From contig NZ_QRHA01000001.1 in the NCBI RefSeq assembly GCF_003367475.1, positions 619,360-683,359 on the forward strand: a stretch of DNA of 64,000 bases, written 5' to 3'. This DNA is from Alteromonas aestuariivivens (GTDB lineage Bacteria; Pseudomonadota; Gammaproteobacteria; Enterobacterales; Alteromonadaceae). Positions 17,736 to 26,802 of this stretch are shown one piece after another (the first letter of the stretch is position 1; each line of letters opens with the position of its first letter). A model generated the notes under the pieces. It worked only from the letters and a program-made list of their open reading frames with translations, made no database searches and was not told the DNA's origin. A program made the position numbers and the translations under genes.

Positions 17736-20700
17736 ATGCAGTCAAAAACCATGCACAACAAACTGACCCTGAATACCAGCCTAATGCGTGCGACGTCTAT
17801 GTCGCTGCTGGTGTTTGGTTTGTCATCCGGTGCGCTTGCCCAGGAACAGGCAGCAACCGAAACTCAGGCAACTGACGGCAGTGAAACCGTTGAAATTATT
17901 GAAGTGACCGGTATTCGTCGCTCTCTGTCAGACGCCATCATGGCCAAGCGTGCCGCCGACCAGATTATGGACGCCATTTCCGCCGAAGACATTGGTAAAC
18001 TGCCTGACGACAACGTCGCCGAAGCCATGCAGCGTATTACTGGTGTCCAGATTGGGCGTACCGACGACGGCTCCGGTGGTAACTTCCAGGTTCGCGGTCT
18101 GAGCCAGAACCGGGTAGAAATCAATGGTCGCTCAGTGGTAGGAACGGGCTCTGATAACCGTGTAAACGCCTTTAACACTACATCTTCTTCTTTGTTCAAA
18201 GGCATCGAAGTTATTAAGTCGCCCACGGCGGATATGGTGGAAGGGGCGATTGGTGCAACGGTACGGCTGAATACCTTCCAGCCACTGGACTTTAAAAATC
18301 CGACCATCAGCGCAGCGGTAGAAGGCACACAGGATTCATTGCATGACGATGCCGGCTACGCAGCCAAAGGCTTCGTTACCGACAAGTGGGAACTGGATGG
18401 CGACGGTGAAATTGGTGTGCTACTTAATGTGTTTGCGGAAGAGCGCAATGTTCAGGTTGAAGGCATGGCAGTTGACTGGCGGGCCGCTCATAATAACCAG
18501 GACCGCAATTTACCGGCCGATCATGTTTTTGAACCCAATGAGTTTCTGGTTTACTCCCCTCGTCAGGCAAACGTAGAAAACCGCCCATACACTATTGACA
18601 AGAAAGGTTTGGATCTTACCTTCCAGTGGCAGGTTAACGACAGCCTGGAACTCTACAGCAATACTACGTATCAGGAATTCGAACGCGCCCGTAGCCAGGC
18701 CCGTCTAATCATGTTTGCGGAAAACGGTCAGGCCCGCTATCAGTCGGTAGATGACTATCAGATAGATTTGTTTGAACGTCAGGCCCGTGAGGGCGAGTTC
18801 TTTGATCAGAACGGTACGCCGGCGGAAGGTACGCTGCAGCGCGGTATCATATACGCCGGTCGCCTCGCTTTTCCCGGCGGTGCGCCGGGTCGTGCGGCAG
18901 CCAACTTTGAAATCATAGAAGAAACCCAAATCGCACAGGGCCTGGGAGCCAACTGGCAAATCAATGATTCCTTGCTAATGGAAGCCGAGTACGCGCTGTC
19001 GAAATCTGATTGGTACCGAGACAACCTTAATACTTCCTACAACGTTGGTGTGAGAAATCTTTTCCTTGTGCCAGATCCGGACAACCCGGGACAAATGATG
19101 GAATCGGGACTCAACCCGGATGTGGTGTTCGATCTTACTGATGCCACCGAAATGGGCCAGTACTATTTCGATATGGAGAAGTTTGCCAATGAACTGGGTA
19201 TCCCGGCAGAAGAGGCGACTCTGGCTAATGTGGATCTGTTTAACTGGAATAACTTCTCCGGTTTGCTGACCGACCGTAACACCCAGGAGCAAAGCTTTAA
19301 ACTGGATTTCAGTTACTTTATTGATGGCGACCATTTGTCTGGTATTAAATTTGGTGGCCGCTGGGCGGAATTTACCACCGATCGGGAAGAGTCTCGTTTG
19401 CAGGGCGCGGGTTGGAACAACCATTCCATCCGAAGTGGAGCCTATTTGAACTCGGACGGCATTGACTGGAACGGTAATGGTAACGATACAGACGGCAACC
19501 GCACCGATTTGGTATTGATTAACGAAGATTTGGATGGACTCGCGGATCGCTTCTTCCGCCCTACCGGTGACTTCCTTACCGATTTCAGTGGCCAGGTGAC
19601 CACAGGGTTTATCGAGCCAGTTTACGACAGGGGATTGTGGACTGAGGTACTGGACACTTATTTCCCAGGTTTTGAAAACGAGTCGAGAACGGTTCTACCA
19701 TGGCGCTGGGAACCCAACCTGACCTACCCCTATGACATTACTGAGGAAACTCAGGCGGTGTACTTCATGGCGGACTTTGACGGTACTCTTTTTGGCCTGC
19801 CATACAGTGCCAATGCCGGTGTCCGTGTGGTGAAAACCGAGGTGACTGCTGACGGTTATGGTGAAGATTTTGTCATAGACAGTGAGGGCTACTACTACGC
19901 TGATCGCAATGACATTGACGCTGAAGAAGCACGAGCAGCTGCCGCTGGTGAATTGCCCAACCCGGCCAACATTCCGCGCACGGAAGCCGGTGCAGTGGAT
20001 GCGCAACTGGTTGCTGTTGTGACTCGTCGCAGTGTGGAAAATGATTACACCAACGTGCTGCCCAGTGCCAACATTAATCTAAATGTTGCAGAGAACATGT
20101 TTGTGCGCTTTGCCTACGCAGAGACCATTACCCGTCCTGATCCGGGCGACCTGGCGCCCGCACGCAGCATTCCTCAGGGCGGTGGCGGTACCGGTAATGA
20201 AGGTAATCCAAATCTGGAGCCCTTAAAAGCGAAGCAGTTTGATGTGAGCTGGGAGTGGTATTTGGATGAAATTACCAGTATTTCTGCGGCGTATTTCCAT
20301 AAAGAATTGGAAGACTTCCTGCAAACCGAGTTTTTCACCTTACAATCTAAATCCGACACTGATGATGACGATATTGTCACCATTGGCTCCGATTTGGTTT
20401 CCATGCGCCGTGAAATCAATGGTGGCGACGGAACGGTTGACGGTATCGAACTGGCCTACCAAACCCAGTTTAGCAGTCTGCCCGCGCCGTTTGATGGCTT
20501 GGGTATGGTGGCGAACTACACCTATACGGACAGTTCACAGAAGTCTGGCTTTAATGAACTGACCGGAAGTGCTCTACCAGTTCCTGGACTGTCGGAAAAC
20601 AGTTACAACCTGATTCTGTTCTATGAGAAAAACGGCTGGTCATTCCGAGCTGCGTATAATTACCGTGATTCTTTCTATGATGGAGATTCACTGGGTGTGA

Positions 20701-20993
20701 CGGACCCCCAGTTGTACACGCAGGACCCTGGTGCTCTGGCGTTGGGTCAAGAACAATACATCGCTTATTCGCCGACTATTCCGGTGTTTAAGGATGCCAT
20801 TGGGCGCCTCGACCTGTCCATGAGTTACACCTTCGAAAACAACTTGCGTATATACGCTCAAGCGCAAAATGCTAACGTTGAAACGGAGTACAGCTACGTG
20901 GGTATTCAGGACGAAACCAAGTATGCCCGTTCATTCAGCAATATTGGCTCGTTGTATAAGTTAGGTATAAGCTGGCGTGGTAACATGTTCTAA
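17736..20993 (+). CDS. TonB-dependent outer-membrane receptor for oligosaccharides
   Basis: 1085 residues. The signal peptide (to about residue 35, GALAQ) is followed by a TonB box VEIIEVTGIRR, a plug domain (about 65-170, with ISAEDIGKLPDDNVAEAMQR and GLSQNRVEINGR) and a long beta-barrel ending in the aromatic-terminal YKLGISWRGNMF. There is no STN signalling domain and no SusD partner, as usual for proteobacterial polysaccharide loci. It resembles the large TonB-Xanth-Caul receptor group. The start is supported by AAGGGAGTG upstream. It presumably imports the desulfated or partly trimmed oligosaccharides produced by the neighbouring enzymes. Confidence 0.93.
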   Translation: MQSKTMHNKLTLNTSLMRATSMSLLVFGLSSGALAQEQAATETQATDGSETVEIIEVTGIRRSLSDAIMAKRAADQIMDAISAEDIGKLPDDNVAEAMQRITGVQIGRTDDGSGGNFQVRGLSQNRVEINGRSVVGTGSDNRVNAFNTTSSSLFKGIEVIKSPTADMVEGAIGATVRLNTFQPLDFKNPTISAAVEGTQDSLHDDAGYAAKGFVTDKWELDGDGEIGVLLNVFAEERNVQVEGMAVDWRAAHNNQDRNLPADHVFEPNEFLVYSPRQANVENRPYTIDKKGLDLTFQWQVNDSLELYSNTTYQEFERARSQARLIMFAENGQARYQSVDDYQIDLFERQAREGEFFDQNGTPAEGTLQRGIIYAGRLAFPGGAPGRAAANFEIIEETQIAQGLGANWQINDSLLMEAEYALSKSDWYRDNLNTSYNVGVRNLFLVPDPDNPGQMMESGLNPDVVFDLTDATEMGQYYFDMEKFANELGIPAEEATLANVDLFNWNNFSGLLTDRNTQEQSFKLDFSYFIDGDHLSGIKFGGRWAEFTTDREESRLQGAGWNNHSIRSGAYLNSDGIDWNGNGNDTDGNRTDLVLINEDLDGLADRFFRPTGDFLTDFSGQVTTGFIEPVYDRGLWTEVLDTYFPGFENESRTVLPWRWEPNLTYPYDITEETQAVYFMADFDGTLFGLPYSANAGVRVVKTEVTADGYGEDFVIDSEGYYYADRNDIDAEEARAAAAGELPNPANIPRTEAGAVDAQLVAVVTRRSVENDYTNVLPSANINLNVAENMFVRFAYAETITRPDPGDLAPARSIPQGGGGTGNEGNPNLEPLKAKQFDVSWEWYLDEITSISAAYFHKELEDFLQTEFFTLQSKSDTDDDDIVTIGSDLVSMRREINGGDGTVDGIELAYQTQFSSLPAPFDGLGMVANYTYTDSSQKSGFNELTGSALPVPGLSENSYNLILFYEKNGWSFRAAYNYRDSFYDGDSLGVTDPQLYTQDPGALALGQEQYIAYSPTIPVFKDAIGRLDLSMSYTFENNLRIYAQAQNANVETEYSYVGIQDETKYARSFSNIGSLYKLGISWRGNMF

Positions 20994-21025
20994 ACCGCAG
21001 CCCGGTTTTGACTTAACCAAAATAC

Positions 21026-21046
21026 AAAGGCCCGCTACGGGCCTTT
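21026..21046 (+). terminator. Terminator-like hairpin after the receptor gene
   Basis: AAAGGCCCG (21026-21034), CTA, CGGGCCTTT (21038-21046), 32 bases after the stop codon. Confidence 0.75.
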
Positions 21047-21249
21047 CAGAGTGTTGATAAAGTTTGGCTATTCACATTAAACACTCTGCAGACTGGAGAC
21101 AAACGTAGCGAGCGAAGAAAGTGCGAGGAAAAAGTCGCCGAAAAACCGCAGTTTACAAATGGTAAATGAGGATTTTGAGAAGACTTTTGACGCCGCAATT
21201 TCGAGCACAGTAGTTTGTCATCAGTCTGAAAGGCCCGTTACGGGCCTTT
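21026..21249. repeat. Dispersed intergenic repeat, full unit bounded by twin hairpins
   Basis: The unit runs from AAAGGCCCG (21026) to CGGGCCTTT (21249). The second hairpin (21229-21249) differs from the first only in the loop (TTA versus CTA). After the first comes CAGAGTGTTGATAAA, then a facing AACACTCTG (21080-21088), then text such as GTAGCGAGCGAAG and AAATGGTAAATGAGGATT. Related, diverged copies occur in inverse orientation at about 34.0 and 44.5 kb. From memory, similar text is frequent between genes in Alteromonadales. Confidence 0.55.
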
Positions 21250-21338
21250 GTTGTATGAAGGGCAGATAGGTGAGTGTTCTTCACAAAAGCCTGAGACGTT
21301 GGCATGGCCACACCAGGCCGGACAATGCCCGTGCAACA

Positions 21339-21755
21339 TCAGAAGCTGTAACGCACACCAATCGCGCTACTTAGCCCAAATTGGATTTCGTCATCATTCT
21401 GGCGGTGATCCTCGTCATGCATTTCCAGTTGCGGTGCCAGTTGCCCGTACAGCTCCCAGCCTCTGGCGAAATAAAACTTGATACCTAATGGCATTCTCAA
21501 TCCGTAGTCATGTTCACCCATGTACGCGCCAGCGCCAAGGTACCAACTTAACGGAGCTGTTTGCTCGAAATTGCCCGCTTTAAACAGATAGTCAGCACTT
21601 ACGCCGTCGTTTCCGGCAAATAATTGCACATTATCGATTTGTGCCGTCACTCCCAGGCCTTTGTCAATTCCAAGGCCGACTTTAAAAGTTGCGGAAGCCG
21701 AGAAGGGTAAAACCAAAGACAACGCTACTGCGAGGCGTACTGCTAGTAATTTCAT
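21339..21755 (-). CDS. Small secreted/outer-membrane protein, unknown function
   Basis: About 138 residues with a signal peptide (MKLLAVRLAVALSL, cleaved after SASA). The mature part alternates polar and aromatic residues and ends in YSF, a pattern of small outer-membrane beta-barrels; glycine-rich strands such as GLGIDKGLGV and YLGAGAYMG fit this. I prefer the ATG at 21755; an in-frame TTG four codons upstream (21767) is possible. The ribosome site is weak. It stands alone on the minus strand, and its link to the polysaccharide locus is only positional. Confidence 0.6.
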   Translation of the reverse strand: MKLLAVRLAVALSLVLPFSASATFKVGLGIDKGLGVTAQIDNVQLFAGNDGVSADYLFKAGNFEQTAPLSWYLGAGAYMGEHDYGLRMPLGIKFYFARGWELYGQLAPQLEMHDEDHRQNDDEIQFGLSSAIGVRYSF

Positions 21756-22108
21756 AAAGATAACCAAATATTGTCATTGTTAAATTTTTCTATCCTGGCT
21801 CAGTGTAATAATACCTGGCCTGAAGATAAGTTTGGGCGGGGAACTTTGCAGATACTTATTTGGTATCACGCGCTGGCATCTTAGTTAACCCACAGGGGGG
21901 AGGCAAGGGAATATAGGCAGGGGTGATAGTGTTTGCCTGAATATCGTTCAAATAAGCGGTTTGGGAACCTGTTGAGAAATCAAACGAAAAAGAATGGGTG
22001 AGGGCACAGTGCCTAATAAACCAAGGGAAGAGAGACTGCGCCCCTGGTGCAGTCTTAAGTTGTTATAATTAAGCCCTAACCTGACCGCCGGTTTTGCACG
22101 GATTTAAT
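21756..22108. other. 353-bp gene-free stretch
   Basis: It contains a stem-loop AGACTGC (22033-22039) with GCAGTCT (22049-22055) and otherwise no recognised element. The shared AT-rich operator word is absent here. Confidence 0.4.
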
Positions 22109-22474
22109 CTACCTTCCCCGGTATTCACCGCTTGATACGGTTGCGGGTTCTTTGACTGTATGGCGTTGCCCATCTATCCACGCATGAGTTTGGAACCAGA
22201 ACATACAGCCAAGGTTGCCATTTGATTCCCAACTTATCGGGTAGGTTACTACCTTGTCATACTGGTAATGACCAATCTTCCCAAGATTTGCCTTTTCAAC
22301 TTCACTGACGTTTGTCACCTTGTCGTTGCAAATTATATAGCAAGCTGATGCTGCATCATTTGCACAGAAGGCCACTGCCGTTTTATCCGGGCTCCAGACT
22401 AGTGGATACGATTGTTCTATAGCAGCCGCTGGATTAGCAAAGATTGCTAAAAAAAGTGAAATATGTTGAATCAT
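22109..22474 (-). CDS. Small secreted hypothetical protein
   Basis: 121 residues, with a short signal peptide (to about AAAIE) and a mature part containing four cysteines in AFCANDAASACYIICND and NLGCMFW. I recognise no family. It starts 12 bases after the stop of the GH43 gene and is therefore probably the last gene of the same minus-strand unit. AAGGATG overlaps the start. Confidence 0.5.
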   Translation of the reverse strand: MIQHISLFLAIFANPAAAIEQSYPLVWSPDKTAVAFCANDAASACYIICNDKVTNVSEVEKANLGKIGHYQYDKVVTYPISWESNGNLGCMFWFQTHAWIDGQRHTVKEPATVSSGEYRGR

Positions 22475-22486
22475 CCTTGCTTGCCT

Positions 22487-23605
22487 CTAGAATTGTTGCA
22501 CTTCCTCAGGGCCCGGGTCGCGGTAACGTGCGTCTTTAATGGTAAAGACAATATTGCCGTCAGGGTCAGTAGAAAGCTCAAAAGGTACCAGCGTCGTGCC
22601 TTGGGGATTAATGGTATAGGCGTTGTCATGCTGGTTTTCCAAAGCTGTCAGAGATTCATGGCTGATGTATTTACCATTTAGAAATGCCGTCATCCACCAG
22701 TTACCGTTCTTGTCCTTAAAAGGCGTTCCATGACCCAAAAAGCGCCCCAACCATTGTCTTTTGCCGTAGGGACCTTGGATGTTGTCCGCTGTCGTATAGT
22801 ATAAGTTGTAACTGCCTTTGCGCATAGAATCTGTGCTCCAAGCCGTGCCGAGCATAATATACTTTCCTGCGTGCCGGATGAGATAACAGCCCTCGTGGCC
22901 GATTTTGCGATCAGACGGTGAAATTACAATGGGGTCACCTTTAATGGTTGAGAATTGGTTTTCCATTTTAATTAATTCACAGGCTCTGTAGAGCAGGTAC
23001 GATTGGCCATCGGTGTCCCGAAACAGGCTGGGATCATGTCGGTGACCCAATGCTGCGGGTTCGGTAGTTTCCTTATATGGTCCCATAATATTGTCAGAGG
23101 CGACAATAACGGCCTGTTGGGCGTTGGTGGTGTGGGTTATGTACCAGCGATTGTCCAGCCAGTGCAGTTCGGGGGCCCATAATAAAGGGGTCTGGTGCTG
23201 CCGTCCAAGCTCAGCCAGATTGTTATTGAATTTTTCAACCCAGGGTAACTGGCCCAATCGGTAGGGAACTCCTAACAGTTCCCAGTCAGCAAGGTTGGGG
23301 CTTCGCCATATCTCAACGCCCTCCTGACGATAGTTTTCGGCTGCGCCTCCGGTAATGTGGTGAAGCCGTGTTCCGGTTAGATAGTAGAAATTATCCGGCC
23401 CCAATATGATGTAAGGATCACGGATGAAGTTTGGGAAGGCGAGATGCACCGCACTATCGTGTTTAATCAGTGACTTCCTGGCTTCCGCCTGCAGGTGGAA
23501 GCGCGTGTCGGTTGCTCTATCTGAAGAGGCCTCGTTTTGAGGTGCCGCACATCCGCTGAGTATTAGCAGCGCAAACCAGAACCTCAATATTTGGTTGCTT
23601 GACAT
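22487..23605 (-). CDS. GH43-family lipoprotein glycosidase
   Basis: 372 residues with lipobox ILSGC (Cys19). The five-bladed propeller acid triad is visible: D63 (FIRDPYI), D191 (HDPSLF) and E238 (GHEGCYL). It has no C-terminal beta-sandwich, unlike the GH43 enzyme at 4033, so it belongs to a different subfamily. The expected activity is exo-acting removal of arabinofuranose, xylose or galactose units. It is the middle gene of a minus-strand unit with the DUF1593 gene upstream and a small secreted protein downstream. Confidence 0.85.
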   Translation of the reverse strand: MSSNQILRFWFALLILSGCAAPQNEASSDRATDTRFHLQAEARKSLIKHDSAVHLAFPNFIRDPYIILGPDNFYYLTGTRLHHITGGAAENYRQEGVEIWRSPNLADWELLGVPYRLGQLPWVEKFNNNLAELGRQHQTPLLWAPELHWLDNRWYITHTTNAQQAVIVASDNIMGPYKETTEPAALGHRHDPSLFRDTDGQSYLLYRACELIKMENQFSTIKGDPIVISPSDRKIGHEGCYLIRHAGKYIMLGTAWSTDSMRKGSYNLYYTTADNIQGPYGKRQWLGRFLGHGTPFKDKNGNWWMTAFLNGKYISHESLTALENQHDNAYTINPQGTTLVPFELSTDPDGNIVFTIKDARYRDPGPEEVQQF

Positions 23606-23677
23606 AATGTTATTCCTTTTGAGTATTACTGGCCCATTTTAGTTGTTCAAACCGGGTCAAAAGAGTGGTCAGGTTGA

Positions 23678-24943
23678 TTACAGCCAGTACGTTTTTTGCC
23701 AGTTTTGGTAACTTATGGTTACCTGGTAAGCCTTTTCTTCCTGAACTGGCAGGCCTTCCAGACGATGGTTACCGCGGGGCAATTGCCCCTGTTCCACCTG
23801 CTTGCCGCTGGCATCTGTGATCATGTAGTTCATGCCATTGTAAGGCAGGTAGAGTTCGTAATGATCACGCTTGCGGTAGACATAGGTGAAGTATTCGGCA
23901 ATGTGTGCGGTTGAAAACGGCTCCCCGGCCGCCAGCTGGCTGCGATGATTGAGGTCGGCCATGATGGCGGGAGCAGCCTGATAGAACCGCTGCTGATTGT
24001 CTGCTTCGAGCTGCTGCGACAGGCCACCATCCTGAGGATACAGGCTCGCCGACAAACCATCTATGCCACTCAATAACCAGTGGGTGGCGGCATCACTCTG
24101 ATCGGGCTGGCCGAAATAGTATTTTGCACGGTAAAAAATCTGTCCCAGCCGGCTGAGGTCAAATTCCGCTTTTTCCTTCCACTGGTTGCTTCCGTTCACA
24201 ATGCCGGTTTGCCCCACTGCACCCAATTCAATCAGAAAAACCCCGGATTGCTGAGCCGCTTGCTCGTGCAGGTAGTGGCAGGCTGCGCCATCGTCGCGGC
24301 AATTGGCTACATCAAAAGGCGCCTGCGGGCTACCCTGTGCGAGGCTGGACTTGGTCCAGTGTGAGACAAATCGCAGGTTTTTCAGTGTGTCGGTTGCGGA
24401 GGTATCCAGCAGGTGTTTTACCACAATGGCTGATTCTGTCATTGGCCCCCAGTTCAACACCCAGACCGGCTGTTGCCTGGCGTATTTCACCAGCGCTTTG
24501 ACAGTAGGAAACTCGGTTAGATCAGTGTAATCCCGTTGCGGGTCAAATTTATGTGGCTGTGGCTGTTGTGTGAGCGATGACCAGTAAAAAGGAATCGTCG
24601 CCTGCATGTCCGGGTAATGTTCAATGAGCGCCTTTCTGTCGTGCTGATAGGCAGGAATAAAGGTTTGTTCTAAAAACGGCAGTGGATTGTGCAGATTTTT
24701 GCGATTGGTCGAGCCGACGACAACCGCTGCAATGTGATAACGGTTACTGCTCAGTAACAGCGACGCCAGTGAAACGATGTCGTCCGGGTCGTTTTGCGGG
24801 TGGCCACCGCTGCGGCGGTCTCTGGGGTCCGACAGGTCACTGTACACCCATACGTGAGGTTGGGTTTGTTCAGCGTTGGAATTCTGGGCAAGTGACAGGC
24901 CACTACCCAGTAACAGTCCGGCCAGCAGTAAGCTGCGTTTCAT
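23678..24943 (-). CDS. DUF1593 nucleoside hydrolase-like secreted protein
   Basis: 421 residues with a signal peptide (to about residue 20, SLAQ). The N-terminal domain has the DUF1593 acid cluster NDPDDIVSLASLLL (D52-D55) and the alternating strands of the nucleoside-hydrolase fold; the C-terminal 100 residues look like a small beta-domain. Family members are often in glycan loci and have been annotated as cellulose-binding, but the substrate is unknown. It lies 72 bases upstream of the GH43 gene in the same direction. Confidence 0.75.
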   Translation of the reverse strand: MKRSLLLAGLLLGSGLSLAQNSNAEQTQPHVWVYSDLSDPRDRRSGGHPQNDPDDIVSLASLLLSSNRYHIAAVVVGSTNRKNLHNPLPFLEQTFIPAYQHDRKALIEHYPDMQATIPFYWSSLTQQPQPHKFDPQRDYTDLTEFPTVKALVKYARQQPVWVLNWGPMTESAIVVKHLLDTSATDTLKNLRFVSHWTKSSLAQGSPQAPFDVANCRDDGAACHYLHEQAAQQSGVFLIELGAVGQTGIVNGSNQWKEKAEFDLSRLGQIFYRAKYYFGQPDQSDAATHWLLSGIDGLSASLYPQDGGLSQQLEADNQQRFYQAAPAIMADLNHRSQLAAGEPFSTAHIAEYFTYVYRKRDHYELYLPYNGMNYMITDASGKQVEQGQLPRGNHRLEGLPVQEEKAYQVTISYQNWQKTYWL

Positions 24944-24957
24944 GCTTATTCCTCTTC

Positions 24958-24985
24958 AAAAAAAAGCGCCCATGTTAATGGGCGC
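24958..24985 (-). terminator. Rho-independent terminator after the lipoprotein GH27
   Basis: On the minus strand GCGCCCAT, loop TAAC, ATGGGCGC, then eight T. It separates the GH27 gene from the DUF1593-GH43 genes, so those depend on read-through or on a promoter I could not see. Confidence 0.88.
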
Positions 24986-25002
24986 AAGTGAGTTATTATC
25001 TT

Positions 25003-26568
25003 TTATTGGTTGTTGTGTTTGACAGGACCTTTGGGCGGAACCCAGGCCTCGGAAGAGCCGGGTATTCTGCTGAAGCGGTACAGGCCTGCTCCGTGGGCGG
25101 GCAGTACCCTGGAGAAACGTTGCTCAGCGGTGCCGATGTCTGCTTTGTTCCAAAGATCCCTGACTTTGTAAGCACCGCGCATGTCTTCCATATTGAACTC
25201 GAAGCCAACGGCTTTTTCTTCGTCCCCAAGGTTGAACAGGGCAATGAAGTAGTCGCCATTGCTTGGGTCCTCGGCAATCCAGGCGGCGTAGTATTTGTTA
25301 ACGTTACCGGATTTGTCGGTTTCTTCATCCACACGGATGATCTGACGGTTGTTGCGGCTGTGCTGGTTTACGTACAGCACTTCATCGTTTTTGAAGAAGG
25401 TCTCGATGGTTTCCATTGGCGTGGTGTTCAGTTCTGCGCCAATCATCAATGGAGAGCGCGCGATGGTGAACAGCGTCATTAGCGTGTAATGTTCTTCCAG
25501 GGTAAATTTCGACATGCGCTCTTTACCGTGGGGGCGGTCATCCAGTGACAGACGGCCAAACGGGATCATATCGGCATCGGGCCAGGTGTGGTCGCCAATA
25601 AACGGTGACCATTTATCCATCAATTGGAAACTGCGGCGCAAATCCACCCAGCGGTCCCAGAAGTCGGCCGATACCCGCCACATGTTGGCGTTCTGTTCCA
25701 GGTGGTTGGCCTGGGCAATGGGGGCTTCCCCACAGGAAAGGCTCAGAACCATCGGGCGACCGGCGTTATCAATGGCCTTGCGCATCATCTCAATTTCGCC
25801 GCCGTAGTAACTGTGGAACGGCGCCCCGCATATGCCCATCATATCGTCTGCTTTGATGTAATCAACGCCCCATTCTGCGTACTGCTGAAACAGGGAATTG
25901 TAGAATTCCTGGGCCCCGTCCAGACGGTAGTCAATGCCGAACATATTATTGAGCCAGCCAGCATGATCATTGAATTTGCCAATGTCCCGTGCAGTTTTGT
26001 CTGTACCCAGAATCGGCGTATCCAGGTACCAGGCTTGTCTGTGCATGCCACGCATGATGTGAATACCGAATTTCATGCCCTTACTGTGCACATAGTCAGC
26101 CAGTGGTTTGAAACCCTTGCCATCTGCTGAAGAGGGAAAGCGCTCCGGGGCGGGTTGGAGGCGGCCATACTCGTCCAGCGTTACCGCCTCGGGGTATTTC
26201 ATCGAACCGTCTTCGTTGAGGCGAATGTTGGGGTGACCAATTCGGCGCTCGTAATTCTCCGGGGTGTTGTGCGCGCCCGGAGCAGGATTCCACCAGATGT
26301 AATCAATCACTGCGTATTCCCAACCATGTTCCAGCAGGTTGTCAGCCATAAAATCCACGGTTTTACGAAAATCCTCTTCATTTATGCGACTGTCCCAGGC
26401 ATCAAAGCTGTTCCAGCCCATTGGCGGGGTTTCGGCAACCTGGGTGAGCAGGCCCGAATTTTCCTGCGTTGAAATGGCCGCAGAGGCCTCCAGAGAGTCG
26501 GCCTGGCAGCCGCTTAACAGTGCGCTGCCCAGTAAGGCCGCGAGCAGTGTAGGTTTGAGTTGATTCAT
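25003..26568 (-). CDS. GH27 glycosidase, lipoprotein
   Basis: 521 residues with lipobox LLSGC (Cys21), hence membrane-anchored outside the cytoplasm. It has the GH27 blocks TPPMGWNSFDAW, nucleophile D241 (YIKADDMMG) and acid/base D302 (RVSADFWDRW). As in the other GH27 of this locus, the sugar-binding Asp-Asp pair is broken (AVIDYIWW: D89 then Tyr90). There is an insert around 95-135 compared with the other copy. It probably removes alpha-galactose or beta-L-arabinopyranose at the surface or in the periplasm. Confidence 0.87.
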   Translation of the reverse strand: MNQLKPTLLAALLGSALLSGCQADSLEASAAISTQENSGLLTQVAETPPMGWNSFDAWDSRINEEDFRKTVDFMADNLLEHGWEYAVIDYIWWNPAPGAHNTPENYERRIGHPNIRLNEDGSMKYPEAVTLDEYGRLQPAPERFPSSADGKGFKPLADYVHSKGMKFGIHIMRGMHRQAWYLDTPILGTDKTARDIGKFNDHAGWLNNMFGIDYRLDGAQEFYNSLFQQYAEWGVDYIKADDMMGICGAPFHSYYGGEIEMMRKAIDNAGRPMVLSLSCGEAPIAQANHLEQNANMWRVSADFWDRWVDLRRSFQLMDKWSPFIGDHTWPDADMIPFGRLSLDDRPHGKERMSKFTLEEHYTLMTLFTIARSPLMIGAELNTTPMETIETFFKNDEVLYVNQHSRNNRQIIRVDEETDKSGNVNKYYAAWIAEDPSNGDYFIALFNLGDEEKAVGFEFNMEDMRGAYKVRDLWNKADIGTAEQRFSRVLPAHGAGLYRFSRIPGSSEAWVPPKGPVKHNNQ

Positions 26569-26620
26569 TATGACTTTGCCCTGCTTTTATGTTGCAAACA
26601 ATACGTTAAAAAATTAAAGT

Positions 26621-26633
26621 TATAATAATACAA
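26621..26633 (-). promoter_or_regulatory. Operator-like site e (GH27 and GH2 units)
   Basis: TTGTATTATTATA on the minus strand, 53 bp before the GH27 start and about 170 bp before the divergent GH2 start. Confidence 0.42.
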
Positions 26634-26802
26634 ATAATTCTGTTGTAAATGCTTTCGGTAAAAATCCACTCATAGTCTCACAGAGCATTAACAAATGCCG
26701 TGGTGTCTGGCCGGTTCCAGCTGAACAGGGTATTTCAGCCGGGAATGGCCGTTGAGGATGCTAACCGGAATGGTGAAGAACACTTACCGGGAGGGGAATC
26801 GA

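Larger units (their letters stand above)
20994..21338. other. 345-bp intergenic region filled by a repeat and two like hairpins
   Basis: No gene seen. Between two almost identical GGCCCG/CGGGCC hairpins lies about 180 bp of non-coding text that shows similarity to other intergenic regions of the window (see the repeat entries). Confidence 0.6.
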
